A stretch of DNA of 64,000 nt from Deltaproteobacteria bacterium (GCA_016219185.1 JACRBZ010000077.1:1-64000), one strand, 5' to 3'. Positions 27,886 through 37,467 are shown, counted from the first letter of the stretch. Numbers and translations are program-made. Notes: generated by a model from the letters alone, not told the origin.

Positions 27886-28010
27886 GATGGCTTAGTAGAA
27901 AGTTAAAGATCAAGGCAAGCAAATCCTGAGGAGTGAGGCGTACTTTTGGGTACGCCGCAACGACGAAGGATGAAGCTCAACGCAGATATTGAACTTTATA
28001 CGAAGCCATC
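27886..28010. mobile_element. 125-bp MITE/REP-like element with 19-bp terminal inverted repeats
   Basis: The ends (27886-27904 and 27992-28010) are inverted repeats matching at 17 of 19 positions (GATGGCTTAGTAGAAAGTT against AACTTTATACGAAGCCATC). At the centre is GGCGTAC-TTTTGG-GTACGCC (27937-27956), so the whole element can fold as one long, interrupted hairpin. It has no coding capacity. Its right end abuts birA and supplies two of the three bases of the birA stop codon. Confidence 0.7.
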
Positions 28011-28938
28011 AATCTTCGTTCATGCAGTCGCCGTATAGAACCCTCTTGTGTGACCCATCCGACAGCTCCAGAATCAACGCCCCGGTGGAATCGATATCCA
28101 GGGCAAGGCCCGTGGATGTTTCCAGCGGGGTAATCACCGAAACGCGCCTTCCCAGCGTGCAGGTCAGTTGTTTCCATTCCGCAATGGTTTTCTCCAGATT
28201 GTCATCCGCCGCGTCGAGATAGGCTTGAAGCGCATCCAGAAACCGGGCCAGAATCTCTTTTCGGGAAATCGGTTTTCCCAGAAGCTGCCGCAGAGAGCAG
28301 GAATTGGGCTCATACTCAGTCGGATCGTTATTGACGTTGATTCCGATTCCGACAGTGATAAACGAGACCATTTCAGCCTCGGCTTCCATTTCGGAGAGCA
28401 TCCCGGATAGTTTTTTGCCGTCAATAAGAATATCATTCGGCCATTTGACCGCGGCGTTCAATCCGGTCATGTCACGGATCGTCCGGCAAAGTGCCAGGGA
28501 TGCCGCAAAATTGACCCGAAAACCCCATTGAAGCGGAATGCCGGGCCGAAGAATCAAGGTGAAATAGAGCCCGCCATAGTTCGAATGCCAAGTCCGCCGC
28601 AGCCGGCCCCGTCCGCTGAGTTGCCTGCCCGCGACCACAACGCTGAAATGGGAAGCGCCTTTACGCGCCATTTCTTTGGCGATGTCCATTGTGGAAGAAA
28701 CTTCAGGGAAATAATGAATCAAACCTTCCCGCTGCGGAAATTCCCAGGGAAACGGCGTGTCCGGCGACCTCAGAAGTTGATATCCTCTGGGGGTCGCCTC
28801 AATTTCATAACCGGATTCCTGAAGCTTTTGAATGTGCTTCCACACCGATACCCGCGAGATCCCGAGAGCTGCGCTCAAGGTTTCTCCGGATACAATCTCT
28901 GGTGTGGATCGGAACAGGCCGAGGATTTTGGATTTCAT
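28009..28938 (-). CDS. birA: Bifunctional biotin ligase/repressor BirA
   Basis: 309 residues from ATG 28938; an in-frame TTG at 28950 would add four. The N-terminal winged helix (about 5-65, SGETLSAALGISRVSVWKHI) marks the repressor form. The catalytic domain shows GRGRLRRTW (the biotinyl-AMP loop), the KWPNDI motif and GIGINVN. A C-terminal SH3-like domain ends the protein. BirA biotinylates acceptor proteins such as carboxylases and, with biotinyl-AMP, represses biotin genes; bioY is the obvious target here. The last codon and stop lie at the edge of the repeat element at 27886-28010, so the original C-terminus may have been changed slightly. Confidence 0.94.
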   Translation of the reverse strand: MKSKILGLFRSTPEIVSGETLSAALGISRVSVWKHIQKLQESGYEIEATPRGYQLLRSPDTPFPWEFPQREGLIHYFPEVSSTMDIAKEMARKGASHFSVVVAGRQLSGRGRLRRTWHSNYGGLYFTLILRPGIPLQWGFRVNFAASLALCRTIRDMTGLNAAVKWPNDILIDGKKLSGMLSEMEAEAEMVSFITVGIGINVNNDPTEYEPNSCSLRQLLGKPISRKEILARFLDALQAYLDAADDNLEKTIAEWKQLTCTLGRRVSVITPLETSTGLALDIDSTGALILELSDGSHKRVLYGDCMNED

Positions 28939-28974
28939 AACGGTTTTCAACTCTCGTTAGCCATAATTTTTATC

Positions 28975-29003
28975 AGGTTAACGTAAATTCAAAAACCTGT
29001 CAA
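28975..29003 (-). promoter_or_regulatory. Candidate sigma-70 promoter for birA
   Basis: The minus strand reads TTGACA, 17 bases, then TAACCT. The -35 box is perfect and the -10 box weak. It ends 25-37 bp before the birA start codons, giving a short leader. Confidence 0.45.
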
Positions 29004-29051
29004 CCCGTTTATCCATTGAACCCGACCGTAAAAAAAAGGAATGATGCGGCG

Positions 29052-29699
29052 TTACCGGTCTTGAAGCACCGATAAAATGCGGTTTTGGGAGATTGAGCCT
29101 TCTCTCAGAAGGACAGGCGGATCTTTGCTGACATCCAGAATGGTTGAACCCGAGCCGCCTTTAAGCGGCCCGGCATCCAGGATCAAATCAACCCTTGCGG
29201 CAACGGCGGGGTCAAGATCCGCGATCCGCGAACAACCGATTCGGCCCGAGATATTGGCGCTGGTTGCCGTGATGGGTCTTCCGACGGCACGAACCAGGAG
29301 CCGGGCCACCGGATAAACCGGAAGCCGGATGCCGATCTTTCCGGTTCCGGCTGTCAGGCTCGGGAGAAGGGTGCTTCCGGCCTTGAAAATCAAGGTGAGG
29401 TTTCCTGGCCAGAACGCGGTCATAATCCGCTCCGCAGCCAAAGGTATATCAAGGACCAGGTTTTGGATGGCCCGACGATTCGGAACCAGGATCAGAATGG
29501 GTTTGTCCGGCGGACGCTGCTTGATGGCAAACACGCTTTCAACAGCCGCGTGGTTGGCGGCATCCGCTGCCAACCCATAAAGACTGGTCGTTGGAAAGAC
29601 CACCACCCCGCCGCTGCAAACGATCCGGGCCGCTTCCAGGATATCGTGCTTCCGGGGCTGTCCGGGGTCAATCTTACGAATCTTAACTTCGGGATTCAA
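29052..29699 (-). CDS. L-threonylcarbamoyladenylate synthase, Sua5/YciO/YrdC family
   Basis: 215 residues of the YrdC fold: VVVFPTTSLYGLAADA near the N-terminus, KQRPPDKPI (the Lys-Arg nucleotide-binding stretch), RLPVYPVARLL and SANISGRIG. Enzymes of this family make threonylcarbamoyl-AMP from threonine, bicarbonate and ATP for the t6A37 modification of tRNAs. At about 215 residues it is a YrdC/TsaC-length protein without the Sua5 extension. It overlaps the end of the purD-purE gene by 17 bases, so the two genes are coupled. Confidence 0.9.
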   Translation of the reverse strand: MNPEVKIRKIDPGQPRKHDILEAARIVCSGGVVVFPTTSLYGLAADAANHAAVESVFAIKQRPPDKPILILVPNRRAIQNLVLDIPLAAERIMTAFWPGNLTLIFKAGSTLLPSLTAGTGKIGIRLPVYPVARLLVRAVGRPITATSANISGRIGCSRIADLDPAVAARVDLILDAGPLKGGSGSTILDVSKDPPVLLREGSISQNRILSVLQDR

Positions 29700-31455
29700 T
29701 TTTACTGGCTTTTTCTTCCACCCCGGATGCCATCTCGGCCTTGAAGGATTCCAAAAGCTTGCTCAACCGGGAATCAGAAACAGCCAATATCTGAACTGCC
29801 AGAATCCCGGCATTCTTTGCCCCGGATTTTCCGATGGAGACGGTTGCCACCGGAATGCCCGGAGGCATCTGAACCGTTGACAGCAGGGAATCAAAGCCCT
29901 GAAGACATGAGGAGTCAATGGGAACCCCGATGACCGGAAGCGTGGTATGTGCCGCCATGACTCCCGCAAGATGCGCGGCATGACCGGCACCCGCGATAAT
30001 GACCTTGATGCCGCGTTTGATCGCGGACCCGGCAAATTCGGCTGCTCTTGCGGGGCTGCGGTGTGCGGAGGCAACCGTCATTTCATAAGGCACGCCGAAT
30101 TTTTTCAGCATGACCGCAGTCTCTTCCATCACACCCAAATCAGAGTCGCTGCCCATGATGATTCCCACCTGCGGGGATGTTTCAAGCCTTCTGAGGGCTT
30201 TTTGTCCGATGTCCCTGCGATAATGCACCCCTTTCCAGGTGATCTTGGAAACCGCCTGATAGGCTGTTGCAATGGCTTCCTTGACCGAATCCCCCAGCGC
30301 CGTGACGCCGAGCACCCTTCCGCCGTTAGTAAAAACGGACCCTTCTTCAGAGGCGGTTCCGGAATGAAATACGATGACATTTTTTATCTTTCGAGCCTCT
30401 TCAAGCCCGGAAATGGGAAATCTCTTGGAATAAACGCCCGGATACCCGCCGGATGCCATCACCACGCATACCGACGCCCTTTCGTCAATATCGAGCTTGC
30501 ATTTGTCGAGCCTGCCCTCGATAACGGCATCCATGATATCAACAATATCGTTTTTAAGTCGGATCAACAGCGGCTGAGCTTCGGGATCACCGAAACGAGC
30601 ATTGAATTCCAGTACCTTGATCTTGTCGTTATCGATCATCAGGCCGGCGTAAAGCACTCCCTTATAAGGACGTCCCTCGGCCGCCATGGCATTTACAGTC
30701 GGTATCATGACCTCCGCCATGATCCTGCGGTGAAGATACTCATCCACCACCGGCGCCGGAGAATAGGCGCCCATGCCGCCGGTATTGGGACCTTCATCAT
30801 TATCGAAGACCGCTTTGTGATCCTGGGAAGACGGCAGGGCCAAAACGGTTTTCCCGTCGGTAAATGCCAGAAAAGAAGCTTCTTCACCGGTCAGGAATTC
30901 TTCGACAATCACTTTTTTCCCGGCTTCGCCAAAAGCCAGATCCAGCATGATTAGCTTAAGGGCGTCAAGCGCCTCGTTCATGGTCTGACAGATCAAAACC
31001 CCTTTTCCGGCAGCCAGGCCATCGGCCTTGACAACCACGGGAAAAGCGGCTTTCCTGATACATGCCTCGGCTTTTTCATATCGCGTAAAGGCTTTGCTTT
31101 CGGCTGTCGGAATGCCGTATTTATTCATCAGGGATTTGGCAAAGGTTTTGCTGTATTCGATTTCAGATGCCTTTCGCGTTGCCCCGAATATTTTAAGCCC
31201 TTTTTTCTGAAAGATATCCACGATGCCCATGGAAAGCGGGGCTTCCGGACCCACAACCGTTAAATCGATGGCTTCTTTTTTGGCAAACTGAATCAGCTTT
31301 TCGATTTCCACGGCCCCGATGGGAATACAAGTAGCCAGATCCGCGATTCCGGCATTTCCGGGCGCGCAGAAGATTTTCTTGACCCGTTTACTTTGTGAAA
31401 TTTTCCACACCAGGGCGTGTTCCCTGCCCCCAGAGCCGATGACCAGAATTTTCAT
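29683..31455 (-). CDS. purD-purE: Fused PurD-PurE: glycinamide ribonucleotide synthetase and N5-CAIR mutase
   Basis: 590 residues from ATG 31455 (MKILVIGSGGREHAL, the canonical PurD start). The open frame upstream to 31527 adds residues with no match. PurD, an ATP-grasp enzyme, occupies about 1-420 (VVGPEAPLSMG, KADGLAAGKGV, LEFNARFGDPEAQ). A short linker is followed by PurE at about 430-590 (GIIMGSDSDLG, ASAHRSP, AGAGHAAHLAGV). The GSDSD and SAHR motifs and length mark class I PurE, the N5-carboxyaminoimidazole ribonucleotide mutase. The two enzymes act at separate steps of purine synthesis and are usually separate proteins. No frameshift or stop interrupts the join. The start lies about 280 bp from the divergent typA gene. 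Confidence 0.92.
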   Translation of the reverse strand: MKILVIGSGGREHALVWKISQSKRVKKIFCAPGNAGIADLATCIPIGAVEIEKLIQFAKKEAIDLTVVGPEAPLSMGIVDIFQKKGLKIFGATRKASEIEYSKTFAKSLMNKYGIPTAESKAFTRYEKAEACIRKAAFPVVVKADGLAAGKGVLICQTMNEALDALKLIMLDLAFGEAGKKVIVEEFLTGEEASFLAFTDGKTVLALPSSQDHKAVFDNDEGPNTGGMGAYSPAPVVDEYLHRRIMAEVMIPTVNAMAAEGRPYKGVLYAGLMIDNDKIKVLEFNARFGDPEAQPLLIRLKNDIVDIMDAVIEGRLDKCKLDIDERASVCVVMASGGYPGVYSKRFPISGLEEARKIKNVIVFHSGTASEEGSVFTNGGRVLGVTALGDSVKEAIATAYQAVSKITWKGVHYRRDIGQKALRRLETSPQVGIIMGSDSDLGVMEETAVMLKKFGVPYEMTVASAHRSPARAAEFAGSAIKRGIKVIIAGAGHAAHLAGVMAAHTTLPVIGVPIDSSCLQGFDSLLSTVQMPPGIPVATVSIGKSGAKNAGILAVQILAVSDSRLSKLLESFKAEMASGVEEKASKIESRS

Positions 31456-31638
31456 GGATATCCCTCCTTTGATGAAAATGGTTTTTCTCTGTGACGCCCG
31501 CCATTTTGATGGGGAATTACCACACATCCAATCGTATCCGCAATGATCTTTTCGTTAAAGATGGAAGAATTATCCGTAAAATCCGTTCGCCCGTTAGCCT
31601 GTCCGGCTATCCCCATGCGAAAGACGTTGGATTATGAT

Positions 31639-31667
31639 TTGCAACTTAACAAATCATGTTCTATAAT
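31639..31667 (+). promoter_or_regulatory. Sigma-70 promoter of typA
   Basis: TTGCAA, 17 bases, TATAAT. The -10 box is perfect, the -35 box has four of six consensus bases and the spacing is ideal. It predicts a start near 31674, about 60 nt before the typA ATG. Confidence 0.7.
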
Positions 31668-31736
31668 AAAAGGCTTTTTGAATAATTCTGAATCATCCGT
31701 TTTCCAACACACAAAGAACAGGAATACCCATTTGTT

Positions 31737-33578
31737 ATGAAATCAGTAATGAAAAATGAACACATTCGAAACATTGCCATCATTGCCCATGTCGATCATG
31801 GAAAAACCACCCTGGTAGACGCCATGTTCCGGCAATGCGGACTGTTTCGCGAAAACCAGGATGTAAACGACCGCATCATGGACAACATGGATCTGGAGCG
31901 GGAACGCGGCATCACCATCGCCGCCAAGAACTGCTCGGTCATCTGGAAAGGGGTTAAAATCAACATCATCGATACCCCCGGCCATGCCGATTTCGGGGGC
32001 GAGGTGGAACGCGCCCTGTCCATGGCGGACGGTGCCCTGCTCCTGGTGGATGCATCCGAAGGACCCTTGCCGCAGACTCGCTTTGTACTGAAAAAAACCT
32101 TTGAAGCCGGCCTTCCGGTTGTTGTGGTGGTCAACAAGATTGACCGCAAGGACGCCAGGCCCGCGGAGATTCTGGATGAAATCTACGACCTGTTCATCGA
32201 CCTGGACGCTGCCGAGGACCAGCTTGATTTTCCGCTGATGTATGCCATCGGCCGTGAAGGCGTGGCCCAGACGACTCTGGAAGAAAAAGGCACCAATCTC
32301 CATCCGCTTTTCGATATGATCGTTGATTTCATCCCGGCCCCGACATACGATCCCGAAGAGCCCTTTCAGATGCTGGTATCGGATCTGGGTTATTCGGATT
32401 ACCTGGGCAGGCTGGCCATTGGAAAAATCGTCAACGGCAGGGTCAGATCGAATGACAGCCTGGTCTGTATCGATGATCAGGCCAAACAAAATCCGCTTAA
32501 GGTTACACGGCTTCAGACCTATCAGGGCCTGACCTTCTGCGAGGCCACCGAGGTAGAGCCCGGGGACATCATCGTGCTGTCTGGAATCGAAGATGTTAAA
32601 ATCGGCGATACGATCTGTAACCGCAGCTTTCCCAAAGCCTTGAAACGCATTACCGTGGATGAGCCCACTGTATCCATGGAGTTTGGGATCAACAACTCAC
32701 CCTTCAGCGGTAAGGAAGGCAAATATGTTCAGTCCAGCAAAATCCGGGAACGCCTGTTCAAGGAGACCCTGATGAATGTGGGGATCAAAGTCGAGGAGAC
32801 CGAAAACAAGGAGATTTTTACCGTTAAAGGCCGCGGCGAATTTCAGATGGCCATTCTGATTGAAACCATGCGCAGGGAAGGCTTCGAGCTCTGCGTGGGC
32901 AGGCCCAAGGTGATCTTCAAATACAAAGACGGCAGGCAGCTTGAACCCATTGAACGGTTTTTCGTGGACTGCGACGAAAGTTTCATGGGCATTGTCACGG
33001 AAAAGCTCTCGAACCGGAAAGGGAAAATGATCAACATGGTCAACAACGGCAAGGGCCGGGTTCGAATCGAATTCAGCGTCCCCTCCAGATCCCTGATCGG
33101 ATATCGGGATGAATTTTTGACCGATACCAAGGGAACCGGCATCATGAATTCGTACTTTTCCGGATACGAAGAATACAGAGGGGATTTTCCCTCCCGGTTT
33201 ACCGGCTCCATTGTAGCGGACAGACAGGGGGTTGCCGTGCCCTACGCCCTGTTCAATCTGGAGCCCAGGGGCCAGCTTTGCGTGGTTGCGGGAACGCCGG
33301 TCTATGAAGGCATGATCATCGGCGAGCATAACCGGGACAACGACATCAATGTCAATGCCTGCAAGGAAAAGAAGCTGACCAATATGCGGGCTTCCGGCAA
33401 GGACGATCACGTGCTGCTCTCGCCGGTAAAGCCCATGACGCTTGAACGCGCCATTCATTTTATCCGGGACGACGAACTGGTTGAGGTCACCCCCAAATCC
33501 ATCCGGCTGAGAAAAACCATCCTGGACGCCCATAAGCGGCATACGATCCGGGCGGCAAAACTTAAAGAAACGGATTAG
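31737..33578 (+). CDS. typA: Ribosome-associated GTPase TypA/BipA
   Basis: 613 residues, the usual length of the family. GTPase motifs are [10 protein letters not shown] (P-loop), DTPGHADF (G3) and NKIDRKDA (G4), followed by the EF-G-like domains II, III and V and the BipA-specific C-terminal domain ([25 protein letters not shown], quoted here in part: [15 protein letters not shown]). TypA acts on the 50S ribosome in assembly and stress adaptation. The start could be ATG 31737 or ATG 31749; neither has a well-spaced Shine-Dalgarno sequence. It is the only gene on the plus strand between 1 and 44.9 kb, with its own promoter (31639) and a terminator-like structure behind it. Confidence 0.96.
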   Translation: MKSVMKNEHIRNIAIIAHVDHGKTTLVDAMFRQCGLFRENQDVNDRIMDNMDLERERGITIAAKNCSVIWKGVKINIIDTPGHADFGGEVERALSMADGALLLVDASEGPLPQTRFVLKKTFEAGLPVVVVVNKIDRKDARPAEILDEIYDLFIDLDAAEDQLDFPLMYAIGREGVAQTTLEEKGTNLHPLFDMIVDFIPAPTYDPEEPFQMLVSDLGYSDYLGRLAIGKIVNGRVRSNDSLVCIDDQAKQNPLKVTRLQTYQGLTFCEATEVEPGDIIVLSGIEDVKIGDTICNRSFPKALKRITVDEPTVSMEFGINNSPFSGKEGKYVQSSKIRERLFKETLMNVGIKVEETENKEIFTVKGRGEFQMAILIETMRREGFELCVGRPKVIFKYKDGRQLEPIERFFVDCDESFMGIVTEKLSNRKGKMINMVNNGKGRVRIEFSVPSRSLIGYRDEFLTDTKGTGIMNSYFSGYEEYRGDFPSRFTGSIVADRQGVAVPYALFNLEPRGQLCVVAGTPVYEGMIIGEHNRDNDINVNACKEKKLTNMRASGKDDHVLLSPVKPMTLERAIHFIRDDELVEVTPKSIRLRKTILDAHKRHTIRAAKLKETD

Positions 33579-33618
33579 GAAAGCAGCCGGAAATCACACC
33601 GGAAATAAATAGATCGGG

Positions 33619-33676
33619 TTTCTTTATCCGAGTAAAAAAAGGGCTGTCATGTACTCGTTTTTTATCGGATAAGAAA
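33619..33676. terminator. Bidirectional terminator between typA and the AAA ATPase gene
   Basis: Nested inverted repeats: TTTCTTTATCCGA pairs with TCGGATAAGAAA on the outside, and CGAGTA with TACTCG inside. An A-run follows the first inner arm and a T-run the second, so both strands read hairpin plus T-tract. It suits the convergent ends of typA and the gene at 33684. Confidence 0.75.
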
Positions 33677-33683
33677 TTCCGGT

Positions 33684-35258
33684 CTACGCGCGAATCACGG
33701 TAATGTCTTTACCGGATGGGGTCCTGGCGGATTCCGTCCCGGTTCGTTCCCGGATACGGGGCCGGTTGCCGCGCCGGTCAAATATCACCAACCAGCCGGT
33801 ATCCTGGCCCAATCCCAGCAGATACCCATCAATCTGCTCCAATCCTTCATCAAGTGGGTCCGGCTCTTTATCTCGCCAGACTTTAAGTTCAATTCCCAGG
33901 ATAACGCCGGCATAGCGGACGCATAAATCCATCCGTCCCCTGCCGATAGCATACTCACGATCGATATATCCGCCGGCATTGACCACCCGGTGCAAAAATG
34001 CCATCAATACCAGATGGGGCGCAATCTCATGATAGGGCGCACTGCCCATCAGCGGCTCCCCATGCTGTCGCCAGAACGCAAGAAACGCCTGAAGCAGGTT
34101 GTCCGTATTCAGGCTGCCATCCGGGTTGAGCCAGGTGGGAGATATGTGCGGCAGGGAATCCTGGGGACCTCCGGCTAACGTGCGGGGAATGACCTCACGA
34201 TAGATGGGGTTGGCAATAATCAGCCCTCCCGATCCATCCCGCTTCACAAGCCCCAGATCAATGACATACTGCCGATCATCATCAGAAATATCCATTATCA
34301 TTTGCCCGGCCAGCATGGGCTCGATAACCCTCCTGACCCTCGGCTCCCGAAGTTTATCCGCCAGTTGATCCAGGTGGGTGGCGCGGGCCTGAATCAGACG
34401 TTCCTTGGCTTGAAGAATCATCTCCGCGGTGATGGGACAGGCTCTGTTCCGTCCTTCCTTCATTTCAAAACAAGTTTCAAACGCCAGAGCATTCACCAGC
34501 CAGGGCTGCCCGCCGGTAAACATCCACACGCGCTTACAGGCATCGGGTTCGAAAATTTGACCCGTTTCCCGGGTATGTTCATACAAAAGGGTTGCGACTT
34601 CCGGCTCGGTAAAATCCCCGAGCCGAAGCGATTTGGCCTTGATGTTAAATGCACTGCCGCCGGTAATAATCGCCTTTTCAGAACTGGAATGAATCCGGTA
34701 ATCCCGGATATCCCGCACACCGCACAAAATAACGCTCTGGGGAAAAAGCTTTGGTCGCGAGGGATATCCGGATCGCAGTTGTCTCAGCAGCGAGATCAAT
34801 GTATCCCCCACCAGAGCATCCACCTCATCCAGCATAAGAACCGAAGGACGCGCTGATTGCTCGCACCATGCGGAAAGAAACTGCTCAAGCGCCACCAGCG
34901 CTGATTTTTCAGCAAGAATTTTCTGTCCCAGGCAATCGATTTGATCATCTTTCAGTTGCCGGCGCGCCTGTTCGGTTATTGCCTGAACAACTGCCGCAAT
35001 GCCTTGGCCCACATTTTCACGAGCTGCCTGAGCGGTCTCGATGTTGGCATATAACGCCCGATATTTTCCTTCCTTGTTGAGATACTCTGTCAGTGCCATC
35101 AAACATGTGGTTTTACCGGTCTGCCGGGGAGCATGCAGCAAAAAATACTTTTCATTTAAAATCAACCTCAGAATGTCTTCCAGATCAAAGCGCTTGAGCG
35201 GCGGCAGACAATAATGCTTTCGGGAATTCACCGGACCCTCGGTGGTGAAAAATTTCAT
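33684..35258 (-). CDS. AAA-like ATPase with C-terminal PD-(D/E)XK nuclease-like domain
   Basis: 524 residues. The N-terminal ATPase carries Walker A APRQTGKTTCL, Walker B VLMLDEVDAL, a sensor-like VILCGVRDIRDYR and a winged-helix lid (about 300-360). The C-terminal 130 residues show YAIGRGRMDL and GIELKVWRD, the Asp and Glu-x-Lys pattern of PD-(D/E)XK nucleases. Such proteins are widespread in anaerobes, often in many copies, and are usually annotated only as ATP-binding proteins; a mobile or defence role is suspected but not shown. The start has a good site (GAGGTTACA-ATG). It lies just downstream of the Hsp70 cluster on the same strand but has its own ribosome-binding site, and its link to the cluster is uncertain. 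Confidence 0.82.
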   Translation of the reverse strand: MKFFTTEGPVNSRKHYCLPPLKRFDLEDILRLILNEKYFLLHAPRQTGKTTCLMALTEYLNKEGKYRALYANIETAQAARENVGQGIAAVVQAITEQARRQLKDDQIDCLGQKILAEKSALVALEQFLSAWCEQSARPSVLMLDEVDALVGDTLISLLRQLRSGYPSRPKLFPQSVILCGVRDIRDYRIHSSSEKAIITGGSAFNIKAKSLRLGDFTEPEVATLLYEHTRETGQIFEPDACKRVWMFTGGQPWLVNALAFETCFEMKEGRNRACPITAEMILQAKERLIQARATHLDQLADKLREPRVRRVIEPMLAGQMIMDISDDDRQYVIDLGLVKRDGSGGLIIANPIYREVIPRTLAGGPQDSLPHISPTWLNPDGSLNTDNLLQAFLAFWRQHGEPLMGSAPYHEIAPHLVLMAFLHRVVNAGGYIDREYAIGRGRMDLCVRYAGVILGIELKVWRDKEPDPLDEGLEQIDGYLLGLGQDTGWLVIFDRRGNRPRIRERTGTESARTPSGKDITVIRA

Positions 35259-35293
35259 TGTAACCTCTTTATAAAAGGCTGAACTCCTGCATT

Positions 35294-35578
35294 TTAAGAG
35301 ATGCTGTTCCTGAGGCGCATGGCCATATCAAATCGCCGGGTCAAAAATGCGGCACAGGCCATCAGCCAGACTGCTTCCGGTGTCTTTCGAAGGGAGCAGG
35401 AACGCCTGGCATGATCCAGCATCAGGGAGTAATCAGACGCATTATAGGCCGCGACAGCCTGTTTTCGACAGGTATCGGCGGCATCTTCGATATCGGCCAG
35501 CATCCCGAGGTCGGCCTTGCACCGGTGACATTGCCGGTTTCCGGTATATCGCGCATTACATGCAGGGCAGCGTTCCAT
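35294..35578 (-). CDS. Small zinc-ribbon protein with helical repeat tail
   Basis: 94 residues. The first 22 hold two Cys pairs, CPAC and CHRC, arranged as a zinc ribbon. The rest (about 30-94) is helical and resembles one and a half TPR units (AVAAYNASDYSLMLDHARRS, then a second pair). I know no named family. It is the last gene of the Hsp70 cluster (about 90 bp after the Hsp70 stop, same strand), so it may be a client adaptor or partner. A CTTCAG-type repeat lies in the gap between the two genes. Confidence 0.7.
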   Translation of the reverse strand: MERCPACNARYTGNRQCHRCKADLGMLADIEDAADTCRKQAVAAYNASDYSLMLDHARRSCSLRKTPEAVWLMACAAFLTRRFDMAMRLRNSIS

Positions 35579-35592
35579 AATATATTCCCATG

Positions 35593-35659
35593 CCGAAGAC
35601 CAAAGGCTGAAGGTATAGGCAATTACAAATAGCGCTGTTTTCCTTCAGTCTTCAGCCTA
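35593..35659. repeat. Intergenic repeat, copy 1 (GAAGACCAAAGG ... CCTTCAGTCTTCAGCC)
   Basis: This gap between the Hsp70 and zinc-ribbon genes shares both ends with the sequence at 41621-41669: GAAGACCAAAGG on the left and CCTTCAGTCTTCAGC on the right. GGCTGAAGG and CCTTCAG can pair to form a hairpin. The two copies are on either side of the main Hsp70 cluster. Confidence 0.6.
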
Positions 35660-35665
35660 TTCTCT

Positions 35666-37408
35666 TTATCCGATGTAAAACAGGATTTCTTCAAGTTCTT
35701 TGGCAAATGTCCTGGCATCCTCCAGACGATTGTCTCTGGCCGCATCCTGAATGTCTTCCATGAGATTGACCATTTCATCGCGATCCTCGGCAGGCGCTTC
35801 ATCCAGTTTACCCGCGGCCCTGGTGAGTATCCCCTCGATATCGGACGGCAAAGACTCCCCGGAAGCACCTTCGGCGGGATCGGACTGAAACACATTCTCC
35901 GGTTCATTCCATAAATCATCGACGCGCTGCCTGAATTGCGTGATTTCGGTTTCGCTGAACCGACCGATGGCGTTTTCAATGACGCCCTCGATTTTTTTCC
36001 CCGTTGCCTTTTCAACAGCCTGCATCTTGAGGATGCCATTTAAATCCAGATCAAAACTGATGATAATATCGCTCCCCCTGGGCGCGGGTGTCAGGTGGAA
36101 CATGAACTTGCCCAGCAGGATATTGTCAAGGGCGTGGGGCTGTTCCCCCTGATATACGGTAACCTCGACCTGCTTCTGATTGTCGTAAACAGTTGCAAAC
36201 ACATCTCCTCGGCTGGCAGGCAGTTTCGTATTTCGCCGAATCAGCGGCACATATAAATATGGGGTCGGAATGCCGTCGATCTCTCCCAGAGCGGCTGTCC
36301 CGAAGGAATAGGGCGTGATATCCAGCAGCACGCTGGATGAATCGAGCCCCATTTCGCGCCCTGCCTGAATGGCCGCCCCCAGCGCCACACAGAGATCCGG
36401 ATCGATCTCGCCATGAGGCATCTGGCCGAATTTTTCCTCCAGCATCCGGGAAATCTCGGGAATCCGGGTGGATCCGCCAACCAGGATGATCTTGTCAATG
36501 GCTGACGGCAGCATTGACGCATCTTCAAGGGCTTTGGTAACGGAATCCATGGTCCGCGAAAGATCGTCCGCTATCATCTCAATAAAATCGGCACGGGAAA
36601 GCTCGTGGGACAGGTGAATGTTCTTGAATAGTTTTTTACCGATATGGTCTTCCTCGATCCGGACAAACGGCTCGAAGGAAAGCGCGATCTTTGCATTTTC
36701 CGCGGCCCGTTTCAGCCGGGCCATGACAACCGGATTTCCGGTCACATCCAGCGACAGATCCTCCTGGATATGCGCCGTCAGCCGACTGACGATCCGTTGA
36801 TCAAAATCATCTCCGCCCAGGTGGTTATCGCCGGTGCTGGAGAGAACTTCCACGATTCCGTTTTCTATCCGGACAATGGATACATCAAAAGTGCCGCCTC
36901 CCAGATCAAAGACCAGAATGGTCCGGGTATCGGGGTTCCGGCTTTCATACGCCAGAGATGCCGCGGTGGGCTCGTTGATGATGCGAACCACATTCAGTCC
37001 GGCGATTTCCCCGGCTTCCCGTGTGGCCTGCCGCTGTGCATCGGTAAAATAGGCGGGTACAGTGATGACGGCCTTGACAATGGGTTTTTGAATACATTTT
37101 TCAGCGCGCTCTTTCAGTGCCTTTAAAATACAGGCGGATATCTCCTGGGGAAGATAGGTGGCCTCTCCCATCCGGATGCGTTCATCACTGCCCATGCGCC
37201 GTTTGACGGACTGGACGGTCCGATCCGGCGCAATGACGGCCTGATTCAGGGCTTCCCTGCCGACAATGATTTTGCCATTATCGTCTATTCCCACTACCGA
37301 GGGAACTATCCCGTTATCGTTATCCATCAAAACGGTCGTAAGGCCGTCCAGAATAAATGCAACCTCCGAATTGGTGGTGCCCAAATCAATCCCGACAATG
37401 GGTTCCAT
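35666..37408 (-). CDS. Hsp70 family chaperone, short DnaK/HscC-like
   Basis: 580 residues against about 640 for DnaK. The nucleotide-binding domain is complete: VGIDLGTTNSEVA, AVITVPAYFTDAQRQAT, VFDLGGGTFDVS and ILVGGSTRIPEI. The substrate-binding domain (about 370-490) begins LDITPYSFGTAALG, with a changed linker in place of the DnaK DVTPLSLGIET. The lid is short and the C-terminus lacks an acidic or EEVD-like tail. The start has GGAG eight bases upstream. It is encoded with a J-like protein, a GrpE-like factor and two repeat proteins, so it is probably a dedicated chaperone for a limited set of clients and not the housekeeping DnaK. No CIRCE or sigma-32-like element was recognised nearby. 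Confidence 0.92.
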   Translation of the reverse strand: MEPIVGIDLGTTNSEVAFILDGLTTVLMDNDNGIVPSVVGIDDNGKIIVGREALNQAVIAPDRTVQSVKRRMGSDERIRMGEATYLPQEISACILKALKERAEKCIQKPIVKAVITVPAYFTDAQRQATREAGEIAGLNVVRIINEPTAASLAYESRNPDTRTILVFDLGGGTFDVSIVRIENGIVEVLSSTGDNHLGGDDFDQRIVSRLTAHIQEDLSLDVTGNPVVMARLKRAAENAKIALSFEPFVRIEEDHIGKKLFKNIHLSHELSRADFIEMIADDLSRTMDSVTKALEDASMLPSAIDKIILVGGSTRIPEISRMLEEKFGQMPHGEIDPDLCVALGAAIQAGREMGLDSSSVLLDITPYSFGTAALGEIDGIPTPYLYVPLIRRNTKLPASRGDVFATVYDNQKQVEVTVYQGEQPHALDNILLGKFMFHLTPAPRGSDIIISFDLDLNGILKMQAVEKATGKKIEGVIENAIGRFSETEITQFRQRVDDLWNEPENVFQSDPAEGASGESLPSDIEGILTRAAGKLDEAPAEDRDEMVNLMEDIQDAARDNRLEDARTFAKELEEILFYIG

Positions 37409-37467
37409 AGATCATCTCCGCTTTTAAATATTATCTCAAAGAGGCACGCATGTTCTCGGTCCCCTTT

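Noticed and set aside
28971-29003. CAGGTT-N14-AACCTG upstream of birA as a BirA box
   Set aside because: Half-sites point the opposite way to the known BirA operator; better explained as part of a promoter.
33684-35258. AAA ATPase-nuclease gene as a sixth member of the Hsp70 cluster
   Set aside because: It has its own strong ribosome-binding site and belongs to a family that is scattered in many contexts; linkage is not shown.
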